Positions 1 to 8,417 of a stretch of DNA of 45,496 nt are shown here, one piece after another. The notes under the pieces are model-generated. The model had not been told where the DNA came from, ran no database searches, and saw nothing but the letters and a program-made list of their open reading frames with translations. The stretch is from Candidatus Villigracilis proximus. GTDB lineage: Bacteria > Chloroflexota > Anaerolineae > Anaerolineales > Villigracilaceae. Position numbers and translations under genes: made by a program. Each line of letters opens with the position of its first letter. Position 1 is the stretch's first letter. Where the stretch lies: positions 1-45,496 of the forward strand of contig JADKBB010000045.1 of assembly GCA_016715195.1 (NCBI GenBank), read 5' to 3'.

Positions 1-11
1 AACGCACAAAG

Positions 12-17
12 TATAAT
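12..17 (+). promoter_or_regulatory. -10 box of recQ, near-leaderless
   Basis: A perfect TATAAT lies nine bases before the recQ ATG. A start site about seven bases downstream would fall two or three bases before the ATG, leaving no room for a ribosome binding site, and none is visible. The -35 region is outside the window. Confidence 0.55.
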
Positions 18-26
18 CATCGCATC

Positions 27-2186
27 ATGCCCACCCCTGAAACCATCCTCAAATCCACATTTGGATACGACACCTTCAAACCATTACAGCGCGAGATCAT
101 CAACAACGTGCAGGCGCGGCGCGACACGCTGGTCATCATGGCCACCGGCGGCGGCAAGTCACTCACCTATCAGGTGCCCGCCCTCATCTTCAGCGGATTA
201 ACCGTCGTCGTCTCGCCCTTGATCGCGCTCATGAAAGATCAGGTCGAGCAGCTCCGCGCATTGGGCGTGCCGGCGCTCTTCATTAACAGTTCGCTTTCAC
301 CCGAAGAATATCAGGGGAATATGGACGCTGTCAGACGCGGCGAAATTAAATTACTTTATGTGGCGCCTGAGACATTACTGACTCCCAGGATTTTTTCGCT
401 TCTTTCCTCCCTGAAACTTGATCTGCTTGCGATCGACGAAGCCCACTGCATCTCAGAGTGGGGCCACGACTTCCGCCCCGAGTATCGTCAGCTGGCCGAA
501 GTGCGCAAGAAATTTCCCTCCGCTGTTTGCATGGCATTGACAGCCACCGCCACCCCAAGAGTCCGCGCGGATATTATGTCCACGCTCGGGTTTTCGCAGG
601 CCAATGAGTTTCAATCTTCTTTTAATAGAGAGAACCTCTTTATTGAAGTCAGACCCAAGCGTGAAGGCGTGGCGCAGACTTTGCGCTTCCTTGAAAATTT
701 CAAAGACCAATCGGGCATCATCTACTGTTTCTCACGCCGCCAGGTGGACGAACTTTCCGACGCCATCGCCCGCCATGGATTCTCTGTCCGCCCGTATCAT
801 GCGGGGCTGGAAGATTCAGAACGCAGAAGGAATCAGGAAGCCTTCATCCGTGATGATGTGCAAATCATCGTGGCGACCATCGCCTTTGGCATGGGCATCA
901 ACAAACCCAACGTGCGCTTCGTGATCCACTTTGATCTGCCGAAGAATATCGAAAGTTATTATCAGGAGATCGGCCGCGCCGGGCGTGACGGTCTGCCTTC
1001 GCATTGTTTATTGTTATATACCTACGCCGATGTTAATAAGATCAGATATTTCATCGATCAAAAAGATGACCCCGAACGCAGCACATCCATGCAGCATTTG
1101 GATGCGATGACGCGTTACGCCGAGGGCAGCATGTGCCGGCGCAAACCGTTGCTGGCCTATTTCGGCGAGACCTTTGTCAACGAGAATTGCGGCGCCTGCG
1201 ACAACTGCGGAACCGAACAAACCACACAAGTAGACATCACCATTCCTGCCCAGAAATTTTTATCATGCGTCAAACGCAGCGGAGAAAGATTCGGCGCGGC
1301 GCATGTGGTTGATATTTTATTGGGTTCAAAGAATGAGAAGATCGAGAAATATAATCATCACGAATTATCCACTTATGGCATCGGCAAGGAATTAACCAAG
1401 TCACAATGGATGCATATCTCACGTCAACTCGTGGAGCGCGGATTATTGGAACAGGAACCTGCCTATCGCGTTTTGTCGGTCACTGCCAAAGGGTTGGAAA
1501 TGCTCAAATCACGGGAGCAGGTAAAAGGTCAGATTAATGAAGCGCAGAAGAAGGAACGTGGAGCGCGAGTCAAATCATCCGAATTTGAATATGACCGGTC
1601 GCTGTTCAGTCAACTTCGAAATAAAAGAAAAGAATTCGCAGATGAAGCCGGTCTGCCGCCGTATGTGATCTTCTCTGATAAAACGCTGGTCGAGATGGCG
1701 GGATATTTTCCGCAGTCGCAGGAAAGTTTATTAAATATCAGCGGCGTGGGCAAGGTGAAATTTGAAAGATACGGCGCGGCCTTTCTGGCGATCATCAAGG
1801 AATATTGCCGCTCGAACAAGATCGATGAAAAATATAAAGCGCCCGCGCGCGAAGCGGATAAGGATGCCGGGCGGCGCTATATCACCGTGGGCGAAGCCTA
1901 CAACGCGGGCGAGAGCATTCAGAGTTTAATGAAGCGCTACGCGGTGACCGCCGATACAATTTTGAATCATCTGGCGCGTTTTATTCTGGCGGGCAATCCG
2001 CTGCGCTCGGCTGAAGATCTGATCGCGCTTTCGAATCTTTCACCCGATCAACAAATGGCGGTCTTCAAGGCCTTCGATACGATGGGCTCGGATGCGTTGA
2101 AACCCGTTTACGAAAAATTTAACAATACGATCAGTTATGATGAATTGAGAATTTTGCGCCTGTGTTATTTATGCGAGGAAAGATAA
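27..2186 (+). CDS. recQ: ATP-dependent DNA helicase RecQ
   Basis: This is a 3'-5' superfamily 2 helicase used in recombination and in restarting damaged forks, acting on DNA in the cytoplasm. The order is complete for a 719-residue RecQ. The helicase core has Walker A (ATGGGKS, about residues 39-45), a DEAH box at 137-140 followed by CISEWGHDFRP, and motif VI (QEIGRAGRDG). Next come the four-cysteine zinc site near residues 370-396 (C then CGACDNC), the RQC winged helix, an HRDC domain (about 525-600) and a C-terminal helix-turn-helix extension near 620-660. The ATG at 27 gives the expected N-terminus, and a TATAAT only nine bases upstream suggests a nearly leaderless message. It is followed by a convergent signalling gene. 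No defect is visible. Confidence 0.96.
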   Translation: MPTPETILKSTFGYDTFKPLQREIINNVQARRDTLVIMATGGGKSLTYQVPALIFSGLTVVVSPLIALMKDQVEQLRALGVPALFINSSLSPEEYQGNMDAVRRGEIKLLYVAPETLLTPRIFSLLSSLKLDLLAIDEAHCISEWGHDFRPEYRQLAEVRKKFPSAVCMALTATATPRVRADIMSTLGFSQANEFQSSFNRENLFIEVRPKREGVAQTLRFLENFKDQSGIIYCFSRRQVDELSDAIARHGFSVRPYHAGLEDSERRRNQEAFIRDDVQIIVATIAFGMGINKPNVRFVIHFDLPKNIESYYQEIGRAGRDGLPSHCLLLYTYADVNKIRYFIDQKDDPERSTSMQHLDAMTRYAEGSMCRRKPLLAYFGETFVNENCGACDNCGTEQTTQVDITIPAQKFLSCVKRSGERFGAAHVVDILLGSKNEKIEKYNHHELSTYGIGKELTKSQWMHISRQLVERGLLEQEPAYRVLSVTAKGLEMLKSREQVKGQINEAQKKERGARVKSSEFEYDRSLFSQLRNKRKEFADEAGLPPYVIFSDKTLVEMAGYFPQSQESLLNISGVGKVKFERYGAAFLAIIKEYCRSNKIDEKYKAPAREADKDAGRRYITVGEAYNAGESIQSLMKRYAVTADTILNHLARFILAGNPLRSAEDLIALSNLSPDQQMAVFKAFDTMGSDALKPVYEKFNNTISYDELRILRLCYLCEER

Positions 2187-2209
2187 TCTGAAAATGGGAT
2201 TTAAAATAA

Positions 2210-2237
2210 GTACACGCCAGAATTATCTGACGTGTAC
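2210..2237 (-). terminator. hairpin between recQ and the HD-GYP gene
   Basis: Arms at 2210-2220 and 2227-2237 pair over 10 of 11 positions around a six-base loop. Read on the minus strand the hairpin is followed by a U-rich stretch, so it most likely ends the HD-GYP transcript; it may serve recQ as well. Confidence 0.5.
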
Positions 2238-2301
2238 CCAAAACCCCTTGTGTATCAGTATTCCCCTCAGAACCACCGACACGGCGAATTAGAAAAATAA
2301 A

Positions 2302-3778
2302 TTATTCAGTCATCATACGAATAAACAAGGAAACAATATTCGGGTCAAGATGTGTCCCTGAATTTTCGCGGATGTACTCAAGCGCGGCAGCCTGCGACCA
2401 GGCGCGGCGATATGGACGATCAGAAGTCAGCGCGTCGTAGACATCGGCGAAAGCAAAGAGACGCGCGGCGAGTGGAATACCTTCCCCCGCCAGCCCATTG
2501 GGATATCCACTGCCGTCCCATTTTTCGTGATGCGAACGGGGAATCGGCAAAGCGGGGATAAGATAGGAAATCGGTTTTAAGATCTCAACCGCGATCAGGG
2601 GATGACGCCGCATAATCACCCATTCTTCATCAGTCAACGGGCCGGGTTTGAATAAAATTCCATCGGGCATGGCGACCTTACCAATGTCGTGCAAAATGGC
2701 TCCGCGCCGAATGTGCGTCAATTCTGAATCCGGGATATTCATGCGCTGTGCCAGGCGCAGGGTTAGATCGGTGACACGCCGGGTGTGATGTTCTGTTTCC
2801 TTGTCGCGCAGATCAAGCGCACGCGACCAGCCTTCAATGGTCTTGTCGTAAGCCAGAGTCAACTCGTCATTGGTGTACTGCAAATTCTTAAACATCATGG
2901 CGCTGTCTATGGCGATGGCAGCCTGCCCCGCCAGCGTATGAAGGAAATTCGTCCAATGCTGATCGGCAGAGAGGGTGGAGCGGTGAAATATTTCGAGTAC
3001 GCCTAATACCTCTCCCTTCGCGATCAGGGGAATGGCGTAATATTCCATAAAATTTTCCCTGCCAAAGAATGGCGAACGCAGCAGATCTGTCTTGCGGGTC
3101 TTTAAGTTGGGAACATGAACAACTCTGCGTTTTTGCACAGCCTGTCCGGCAAGCCCTTCGCCGATCTGCAGCTGGGTATGTTGCAAAGCCGCCGTCCAAA
3201 ACCCGGCGCCTGCGGCAAACTCAAGGCGTTGATTCTGCAGATTGAGCAGAAGCACCGATGCCGCGTCAACGGCCAAATGGTTTCGGGTGTAATCCAGGAT
3301 CATGGATAAAGTCTGCGTCAGGTCTATGCCTGAGGTGATGGCAAGGTCAATTGAGCGCAGGGCGGCCATTTGATCGAGCTGAATTTTTATTTTTTCTTCA
3401 GACTGTTTATATTTTGTAATATCCCGTATGAAAACGATCACCTGCCGGTTTACGCTTGGAATCAGGCGGGATTCGTACCAATTTTTTCCACTGATGGTTG
3501 CAATGGGAGAACTCCACTTGAGCCGCCGTATTTTTTGCGCGAAGATCGCTCAGTCCGTCAACGATCTGGCGGCCCGCTTCAAACGGAAGCAGATCTTGAA
3601 TTTTTCGATGTATATTTTTTTGCGGAGAAATATTCAATTGCAGCACATCACCCGATTTCTGTTCAAGGATGGTTCCCTCTTCATCAACTACGAACATGAA
3701 ATCACCATAGGCCTGGAATACGGCTTCCAGTCCCTGGTTGGCATTGGGCAGGTTTTGCAAAGGCAACTCGGTGATCAT
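2302..3778 (-). CDS. PAS-GAF-HD-GYP signalling protein, frameshifted
   Basis: This is a predicted cyclic-di-GMP phosphodiesterase with sensory domains. The reading frame from the ATG at 3778 encodes a PAS domain (MFVVDEEGTILEQ at its start) and breaks near 3482-3487, a run of six T on the plus strand. The next frame continues the PAS ending (NWYESRLIPS, then VIVFIRDITKYK), a GAF domain, and an HD-GYP domain with ILHDIGK and HHEKWDGSGYP, the signature of the catalytic family. Removing one base from the run rejoins both parts as a 491-residue protein. The downstream part alone, from 3441, would be 379 residues. It lies 68 bases after the NHLP-like gene on the same strand, so it may be the last gene of that cassette. 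The defect is probably a homopolymer sequencing error, but a real phase-variable or decayed gene is possible. Confidence 0.85.
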
Positions 3779-3846
3779 TACACATCAACTGGAATATTCC
3801 CGGTGGTGAATGGAAATATTCATTCTCTTCTCAATTTTTTAATATC

Positions 3847-4128
3847 CTAATACGTGATCAACAGCGAACGGTTGATCTGTTTCGCCAGATCAGAAAGAGA
3901 CTTGGCGCGAATGGTGACGATCAGATCCTGTTCATTTTTGCTGAGCGCGAAGGTTTGTCCCATATAACCTTTTTGCAGGGCAGTGGACGGGTCTTGCAGC
4001 AGCATATTACAAAATTGCTGGTTGACAATCGCGGCTGCAAAAACCTGGCTTAGTCCGGAGGAAACTTTTGGCTTTGAAGTAAATTTTGCAGGTAATGAAT
4101 TTTGATAGTTTGTTAATGGGGCAATCAT
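3847..4128 (-). CDS. small NHLP-clan-like (Os1348-type) protein
   Basis: This is a 93-residue protein. Its middle and end (VNQQFCNMLLQDPSTAL, then FALSKNEQDLIVTIRAKSL) match the pattern of nitrile-hydratase-leader-like small proteins, called Os1348-type, in which a short helical leader precedes FxLSxxE and an I-x-A-x-SL-x-x-L end. Members of this clan include RiPP precursor leaders, but many lack any nearby maturation enzyme, as here. No obvious core peptide rich in Cys, Ser or Thr follows; the protein ends INRSLLITY. Its ATG overlaps the stop of the DUF5317 gene by four bases (ATGA), showing translational coupling. The family assignment rests on pattern recognition alone, and the function is unknown. 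Confidence 0.6.
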   Translation of the reverse strand: MIAPLTNYQNSLPAKFTSKPKVSSGLSQVFAAAIVNQQFCNMLLQDPSTALQKGYMGQTFALSKNEQDLIVTIRAKSLSDLAKQINRSLLITY

Positions 4129-4730
4129 ACAGAAACACCTCTATTTATATTTGCAAATCGCTTTGTAATTTGCGCAGATGGTGCCGGTCTGGCAAGCAGC
4201 CAAAATACACCGAGAGCGATAAAAACGTCACCCAAACTAAATGCCACTTGATACGGGAACCCTGCCGGGGGGAGGAAGCGATCCGCCAGCCATTCGAAGC
4301 GGGTATCCTGTGGGTGAAGGAGAATGTCTTTTACACCGAAGCGGCTTCCAGTTGAGACATTCCGCAAAATATCTTCTGAAACCAGCCGGCTCGCAGTCTG
4401 CGGGCTGATCGGCATGAAACCATTGTTGGCTGTCATCACTGTCAGATTAAGCGCAAGGCCGCAAAGCAGAATAGACATGCCCAACCTGCGCCGGTTAATC
4501 CAGACGAATACCAGCAGCATGATGTGCGAGGCGAGCAGGAAGCCGGCGGCCAGCCAGTCGGGGAAGAGCTTGCGGGTGATCGGCAGATAGATCACCATGA
4601 ACTGCGGCAGAAAGGCAACAGAAACCAGCCAAAGGTGGTGAAGATCAGGCGCCTGATAGGGTTGTTTGTGCCAATGCGCCCAGCCTGCGCCCGCCAATAA
4701 ACCGGCGGCAATCGCCAGTAATAAAATCAC
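4125..4730 (-). CDS. DUF5317 family integral membrane protein
   Basis: This is a 201-residue protein with about five or six hydrophobic segments: an N-terminal one from residue 1, others near 35-55, 62-80, 84-100, and one near the C-terminus. The motif NNGFMPIS, centred near residue 107, is the hallmark I associate with DUF5317, a membrane family of unknown role common in Chloroflexota and Actinobacteria. The start is GTG at 4730, overlapping the stop of the upstream 49-codon gene (GTGA). Its own stop overlaps the start of the NHLP-like gene. The three genes are thus tightly coupled and should be made in fixed proportion. A transport, export or processing role for the neighbouring small peptides is only inference. 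Confidence 0.75.
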   Translation of the reverse strand: MILLLAIAAGLLAGAGWAHWHKQPYQAPDLHHLWLVSVAFLPQFMVIYLPITRKLFPDWLAAGFLLASHIMLLVFVWINRRRLGMSILLCGLALNLTVMTANNGFMPISPQTASRLVSEDILRNVSTGSRFGVKDILLHPQDTRFEWLADRFLPPAGFPYQVAFSLGDVFIALGVFWLLARPAPSAQITKRFANINRGVSV

Positions 4731-4876
4731 CTACCCAAACCAACGCCGCCGCCATCGGCCGGGGCGCCAATACCGAGAACGAGCATCGCCAGAGAGACGA
4801 TCACAAGAACCAATTGCACATGCTGACGGTCGATTTTCTGAGCGGAAACAGCGAGAAGGTTGAGTTTGTTTTTCAT
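4727..4876 (-). CDS. 49-residue membrane or secreted peptide
   Basis: This short gene reads ATG at 4876 to TGA at 4729-4727. The product has a basic N-terminus (MKNKLNLL), a polar stretch (SAQKIDRQH), one hydrophobic segment at about residues 21-37 and a glycine-rich tail, GAPADGGGVGLGR. An AAAGGA ribosome binding site lies about ten bases upstream. The TGA overlaps the GTG start of DUF5317, which argues that it is really translated. The shape is that of a single-pass membrane peptide or a signal segment with a short released tail. I do not recognise a family. It is the first gene of the cassette downstream of the STAND/BTAD regulator terminator. Confidence 0.6.
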   Translation of the reverse strand: MKNKLNLLAVSAQKIDRQHVQLVLVIVSLAMLVLGIGAPADGGGVGLGR

Positions 4877-4931
4877 GGCAGGCATCCTTTTTTGAGTTGA
4901 GACAATTTATTGTCAAAAGGATACGATTGGC

Positions 4932-4954
4932 CAGGCTTCAAAACAGGCTTCAAA
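4932..4954. promoter_or_regulatory. 11-bp perfect direct repeat, possible operator
   Basis: CAGGCTTCAAA occurs at 4932-4942 and again at 4944-4954, a perfect direct repeat with a 12-base period. It lies 56 bases upstream of the 49-codon gene, after the regulator terminator. Regulators with a BTAD domain and an OmpR-like winged helix (SARP type) usually bind direct repeats with about one helical turn of spacing, so this is a candidate site for the adjacent regulator. Confidence 0.4.
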
Positions 4955-4960
4955 CATTGC

Positions 4961-4989
4961 AAAAATCAGCCTTTTGAGGGCTGATTTTT
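4961..4989 (-). terminator. terminator of the STAND/BTAD regulator gene
   Basis: A perfect 11-bp stem (arms 4961-4971 and 4979-4989) surrounds a seven-base loop; outer bases ATTGC and GCAAT can extend it past a small bulge. On the minus strand the stem ends in a run of five U. It separates the regulator from the peptide cassette, implying that the cassette has its own promoter. Confidence 0.75.
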
Positions 4990-5051
4990 GGGCAATTTGG
5001 ATTTTGGTGGACTCAAAACTGGAAAATAGACGATTTCCCCCCGGTTTTTTC

Positions 5052-8000
5052 TTAACTTTTCGCGATCAATCGACGGTATAGCTGTTCGGTGTCATTCGAG
5101 GGGGGCAATCCCAGCTGACGGTTTAGGGCGTCTACGCAGGCCTGGTAGGTGCGGATGATGGACGCACGGTCTCCCATACGATCATAGATCAGCATGGATA
5201 GGGCATACGCCGCTTCAAATGCAATGTCATACTCCAGCGCGCGCTGACAGGCGGCAAGCGCCTCTTCGGGCTGGGCTTGTTTTAATAATAATTCCGAAAG
5301 AGTCAGAAGCGCAGTCAGATAGACCTGACTTAACCGGTCACGTTCAAGCATGGCCCAACCGGCATAGATGTCGTCTAAAAATGGGCCGATGACAAGGGCA
5401 ACGGCCTGTTTGTAAAGCGCGATCTGCTCTTCAATCTCATTGGTTAATTTAGCGCGCGCCAGAAATGATTCAAAGGCTTCCACATCATATTCAAAATCCA
5501 GGGCGCGATTAAAACCATAGAAAACATCTTCATAGGTAACAACCTCCTGCCCCACTGCCCGCCGCAAACGATAGATGTCGTTCTTAAATCTCAATTTTAT
5601 TTTTTGAGGGTCATCAATTTCAGGCCAGAGGGTATCCCCAACCTGTTCCCGGGTCAGCGGTTTTTGACTGGTCAGGAAATAAAAGAACAGGTCGCGGACT
5701 GATTGGGTTTGCCAATCCTTCAGAGTCAACAACTTTCCGCCAACGCTGATGGATGATTTTCCAAAAGCGCGGATGATCAAATGGGGATTGGGGATTTGAA
5801 CAACATGCGACATGCGATGCAAATTCCGTCTGATGGCCGGCATTTTTGCAGCTACGCGGCTGGCACGCATCAGCAGGTCACCTGCCATGCGTCCGGCTTC
5901 GGCATCTTTTTGCAGGCCGTTCAGCCAGGAGCGTGCTTGATGCGCTGTCACCAGAATACCGTGTGCAATTTGTCCGCGGCCGCCAAAAACATTAGCCATG
6001 ATCTTTCTAACTGCCATGTCATCCTTTGTTTGATGGCGGGCAGCCATTAACCAGATACGGCTGGAATCACATTCCATTCTGCGTCCATCTTCCAGGAAAC
6101 AACGTTCGGCTTCTTCCAATTCATGGATCGACTGAGATGCATCTCCATCTGCCAGTGACAGGCGCCCGAGAACAAAGTTTAATAATCCCTTCTCATATAA
6201 CGAATCGCCTGATCGAACCTGCGCGATCAACTCACGGGCTTCTGTGATTCTTTTTTGCAGCAGCATCAAAACAGACTGCGCCATCGCCAGATAAAAAAGG
6301 AGGAAACGATCATCCATCTCGCGTACGATCTCTTCAGCGTGACGATAGTTAAGTTGAGCAACGTTAAAATCCTCCAGCTCAGTGGATAAGTCTCCCAGCC
6401 CAATCGCGATCAACGCTTCCATGCGGGCATATCCACTGCGCCGGGCACAGACCAGCCCTTCTTCAAAAGCCAGCGCGGCTTTCTCATATTCTCCTTGAAT
6501 GTGGCGCAAAACCCCCAAATTATTTAACAAATTGGCCTGCCAGGAAAGATTCCCTTCCTTCCGCCAAATTTGAAGCGCCTTTTCATTGGCAACCCCCGAC
6601 TCTGCGTAACTGCCAATTGCCTGATAGACCATGCCGGTCTCCATTAATAGAACCGGTATATTGGCCGTCCTATTCAAGCGGACATAAAGATTTAAAGAGG
6701 ATTCAAAAAAATTAAGCGACTGACGCGCCTGCCCCAGACGATATAAAGCGAGACCTTTAACCCGCAGCGCCTCGGCATAATATAGTTGATGGTCATCATC
6801 CGCTTCAACCAATTGGATCACTTCATCTGCATCACGAAGTGACGCATCATAGTCCCCTAAAAAACGATGCGCAGTTGCGCGCCGCAACAACGTTAAGATC
6901 AGGCCGGTCTGCTCATTGATCTGCCGAAAGGATTGTTCAGCTTGGGTGAGTAGATTTAATCCCTCGCGCAAATTGCCTTTCATATAGGCGATCACACCGC
7001 GGATCGAAAGCAAGCCGGGGCGATTTCTCAACAGTGAGGGAGGCAGGTCATTTAACCAGGATTCAACAGTAAGAAGCGCGCCTTGCAGCATGGAGGTGGA
7101 AGCCCGCTCGATCATCTGCGCGATGACCTCGTTATCATTTAGCTTTTTATAAACATGATGCGCTTTTTCCCATTCGCCAAGGTCTTCGTAGGCATGTCCC
7201 AAACGGGAGAAAATGAGTTGAACTTCTTCAGGATGCAACTGCTCAAAACGCGTCCGCAAAAAATCACGAAAGAGATGATGATAACGCAGCCACCTTCCAT
7301 CCACGCCGACCGGCAGGACAAAAAGATTGCCCTGCACAACCACACTGATCCAATTTTGCCAATTCTGCGGCTCTGGATATAAAGGAGCAAGAACAGCCTG
7401 ACAAAGAGATGCATCAAATTCTTCCAGAATGGAAGTGCGCAAAAGAAAATCCTGAATGGCAGGAGGCTGACGATCAAGCACCTGCTGACCTAGAAATTCG
7501 AACAAACCAACGCCGGTCGTCGCCGCAGATTTCATCAGATTTCCACCAATGGTGGAGAACTGCAAACCGGTGATCCAGCCCTCGGTCTTTTCAAGCATTT
7601 TTTGCGCTTCATCATGCGAAATACGCACATTGTTATTCTGCGCGAGCAAGGCTTGTATCTCATCCACATGAAAAGCGAGGTCTGAAAAACTCAATCCGCT
7701 GACTTGTTCACGCGCCACCATTAATGGCAGATCTGAGAGACTCGTGAGAATGCGCGAAGAGATGATCACATGACAGTTCACATCCACAAGTTGAACAAAT
7801 CGATTTAGGAAGGTTTGAATCGACAGAACATCATCCACGAGATGAAAGTCATCCAGCACCAGAAAAAAATGTTCATGAACCTGTTCGTATATTTCATTAA
7901 CCAGCGTGACCAGCATTCGCTCCATATCATCCTGCCCAAGCGAGGTCAAACTGCCAAGCATCGAAATGGACTGTCCGCCGAATTCAGGAAAACGCTCTGC

Positions 8001-8261
8001 CAGAGCCGCGATCAAATATGCGATAAAGCGCTGCGGCTCACGATCCAATTCATCAAGAGCCAGCCAGCAGCAGGGCAGTTCACTTTGAGTTACAAAATCG
8101 ATCAGGAGGGATGTCTTTCCATATCCGGCAGGCGCAGAAACCAGAGTCAACTTTTTATCAAGCGACTCATAAAGAACATCCTGCAGCCGCTTGCGCGTGA
8201 GCACTTCCGCCCGGCGGCGTGGAGGAATGATCTTGGTTTTGCTAATGGGAATGAATGACAT
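5052..8261 (-). CDS. STAND ATPase transcription regulator, MalT-like with BTAD
   Basis: This is a 1069-residue one-protein signal-transduction regulator. The N-terminus is MalT-like, with KTKIIPPRRR near residue 8, then Walker A (APAGYGKTS, 43-51) and Walker B (FLVLDDFH, about 133-140) of a STAND NTPase. A long middle (about 330-800) is alpha-helical repeat sequence of TPR type. Residues about 826-920 form an OmpR-like winged helix (LTREQVGDTLWPE), and about 925-1069 form a bacterial transcription activation domain (IGPFLDDIYAGW, LSELLLKQ, MGDRASIIRTYQ). There is no C-terminal LuxR helix-turn-helix, so DNA binding would use the winged helix. Proteins of this type bind an inducer, hydrolyse ATP, oligomerise and activate promoters. 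The cassette downstream, with its direct repeat, is the natural candidate target. It is divergent from dnaE. Confidence 0.9.
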   Translation of the reverse strand: MSFIPISKTKIIPPRRRAEVLTRKRLQDVLYESLDKKLTLVSAPAGYGKTSLLIDFVTQSELPCCWLALDELDREPQRFIAYLIAALAERFPEFGGQSISMLGSLTSLGQDDMERMLVTLVNEIYEQVHEHFFLVLDDFHLVDDVLSIQTFLNRFVQLVDVNCHVIISSRILTSLSDLPLMVAREQVSGLSFSDLAFHVDEIQALLAQNNNVRISHDEAQKMLEKTEGWITGLQFSTIGGNLMKSAATTGVGLFEFLGQQVLDRQPPAIQDFLLRTSILEEFDASLCQAVLAPLYPEPQNWQNWISVVVQGNLFVLPVGVDGRWLRYHHLFRDFLRTRFEQLHPEEVQLIFSRLGHAYEDLGEWEKAHHVYKKLNDNEVIAQMIERASTSMLQGALLTVESWLNDLPPSLLRNRPGLLSIRGVIAYMKGNLREGLNLLTQAEQSFRQINEQTGLILTLLRRATAHRFLGDYDASLRDADEVIQLVEADDDHQLYYAEALRVKGLALYRLGQARQSLNFFESSLNLYVRLNRTANIPVLLMETGMVYQAIGSYAESGVANEKALQIWRKEGNLSWQANLLNNLGVLRHIQGEYEKAALAFEEGLVCARRSGYARMEALIAIGLGDLSTELEDFNVAQLNYRHAEEIVREMDDRFLLFYLAMAQSVLMLLQKRITEARELIAQVRSGDSLYEKGLLNFVLGRLSLADGDASQSIHELEEAERCFLEDGRRMECDSSRIWLMAARHQTKDDMAVRKIMANVFGGRGQIAHGILVTAHQARSWLNGLQKDAEAGRMAGDLLMRASRVAAKMPAIRRNLHRMSHVVQIPNPHLIIRAFGKSSISVGGKLLTLKDWQTQSVRDLFFYFLTSQKPLTREQVGDTLWPEIDDPQKIKLRFKNDIYRLRRAVGQEVVTYEDVFYGFNRALDFEYDVEAFESFLARAKLTNEIEEQIALYKQAVALVIGPFLDDIYAGWAMLERDRLSQVYLTALLTLSELLLKQAQPEEALAACQRALEYDIAFEAAYALSMLIYDRMGDRASIIRTYQACVDALNRQLGLPPSNDTEQLYRRLIAKS

Positions 8262-8373
8262 AAAATTATCTTATCTTAATTAATAAAAAAAATTCAAAGG
8301 GAGTTACATTTTTATTTTATCCGGTTAAACAAATTTTAAGCATCCCATTAACTTCATCCACGAACATGCGTGC

Positions 8374-8379
8374 TATAAT
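8374..8379 (+). promoter_or_regulatory. -10 box of dnaE
   Basis: TGCTATAATCGC is an extended-looking -10 located 38 bases before the dnaE ATG. No strong TTGACA is visible at 17 bases; the upstream region is AT-rich and shared with the divergent regulator gene. Confidence 0.55.
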
Positions 8380-8417
8380 CGCATTCAAACGTTTTCACGT
8401 TATCCATTTAACCATCC

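Noticed and set aside
4731..4916. A 61-codon frame overlapping the small peptide gene
   Set aside because: It is in a different frame, is rich in Arg and Ser without structure, and has no ribosome binding site, whereas the 49-codon frame has both coupling and a ribosome binding site.
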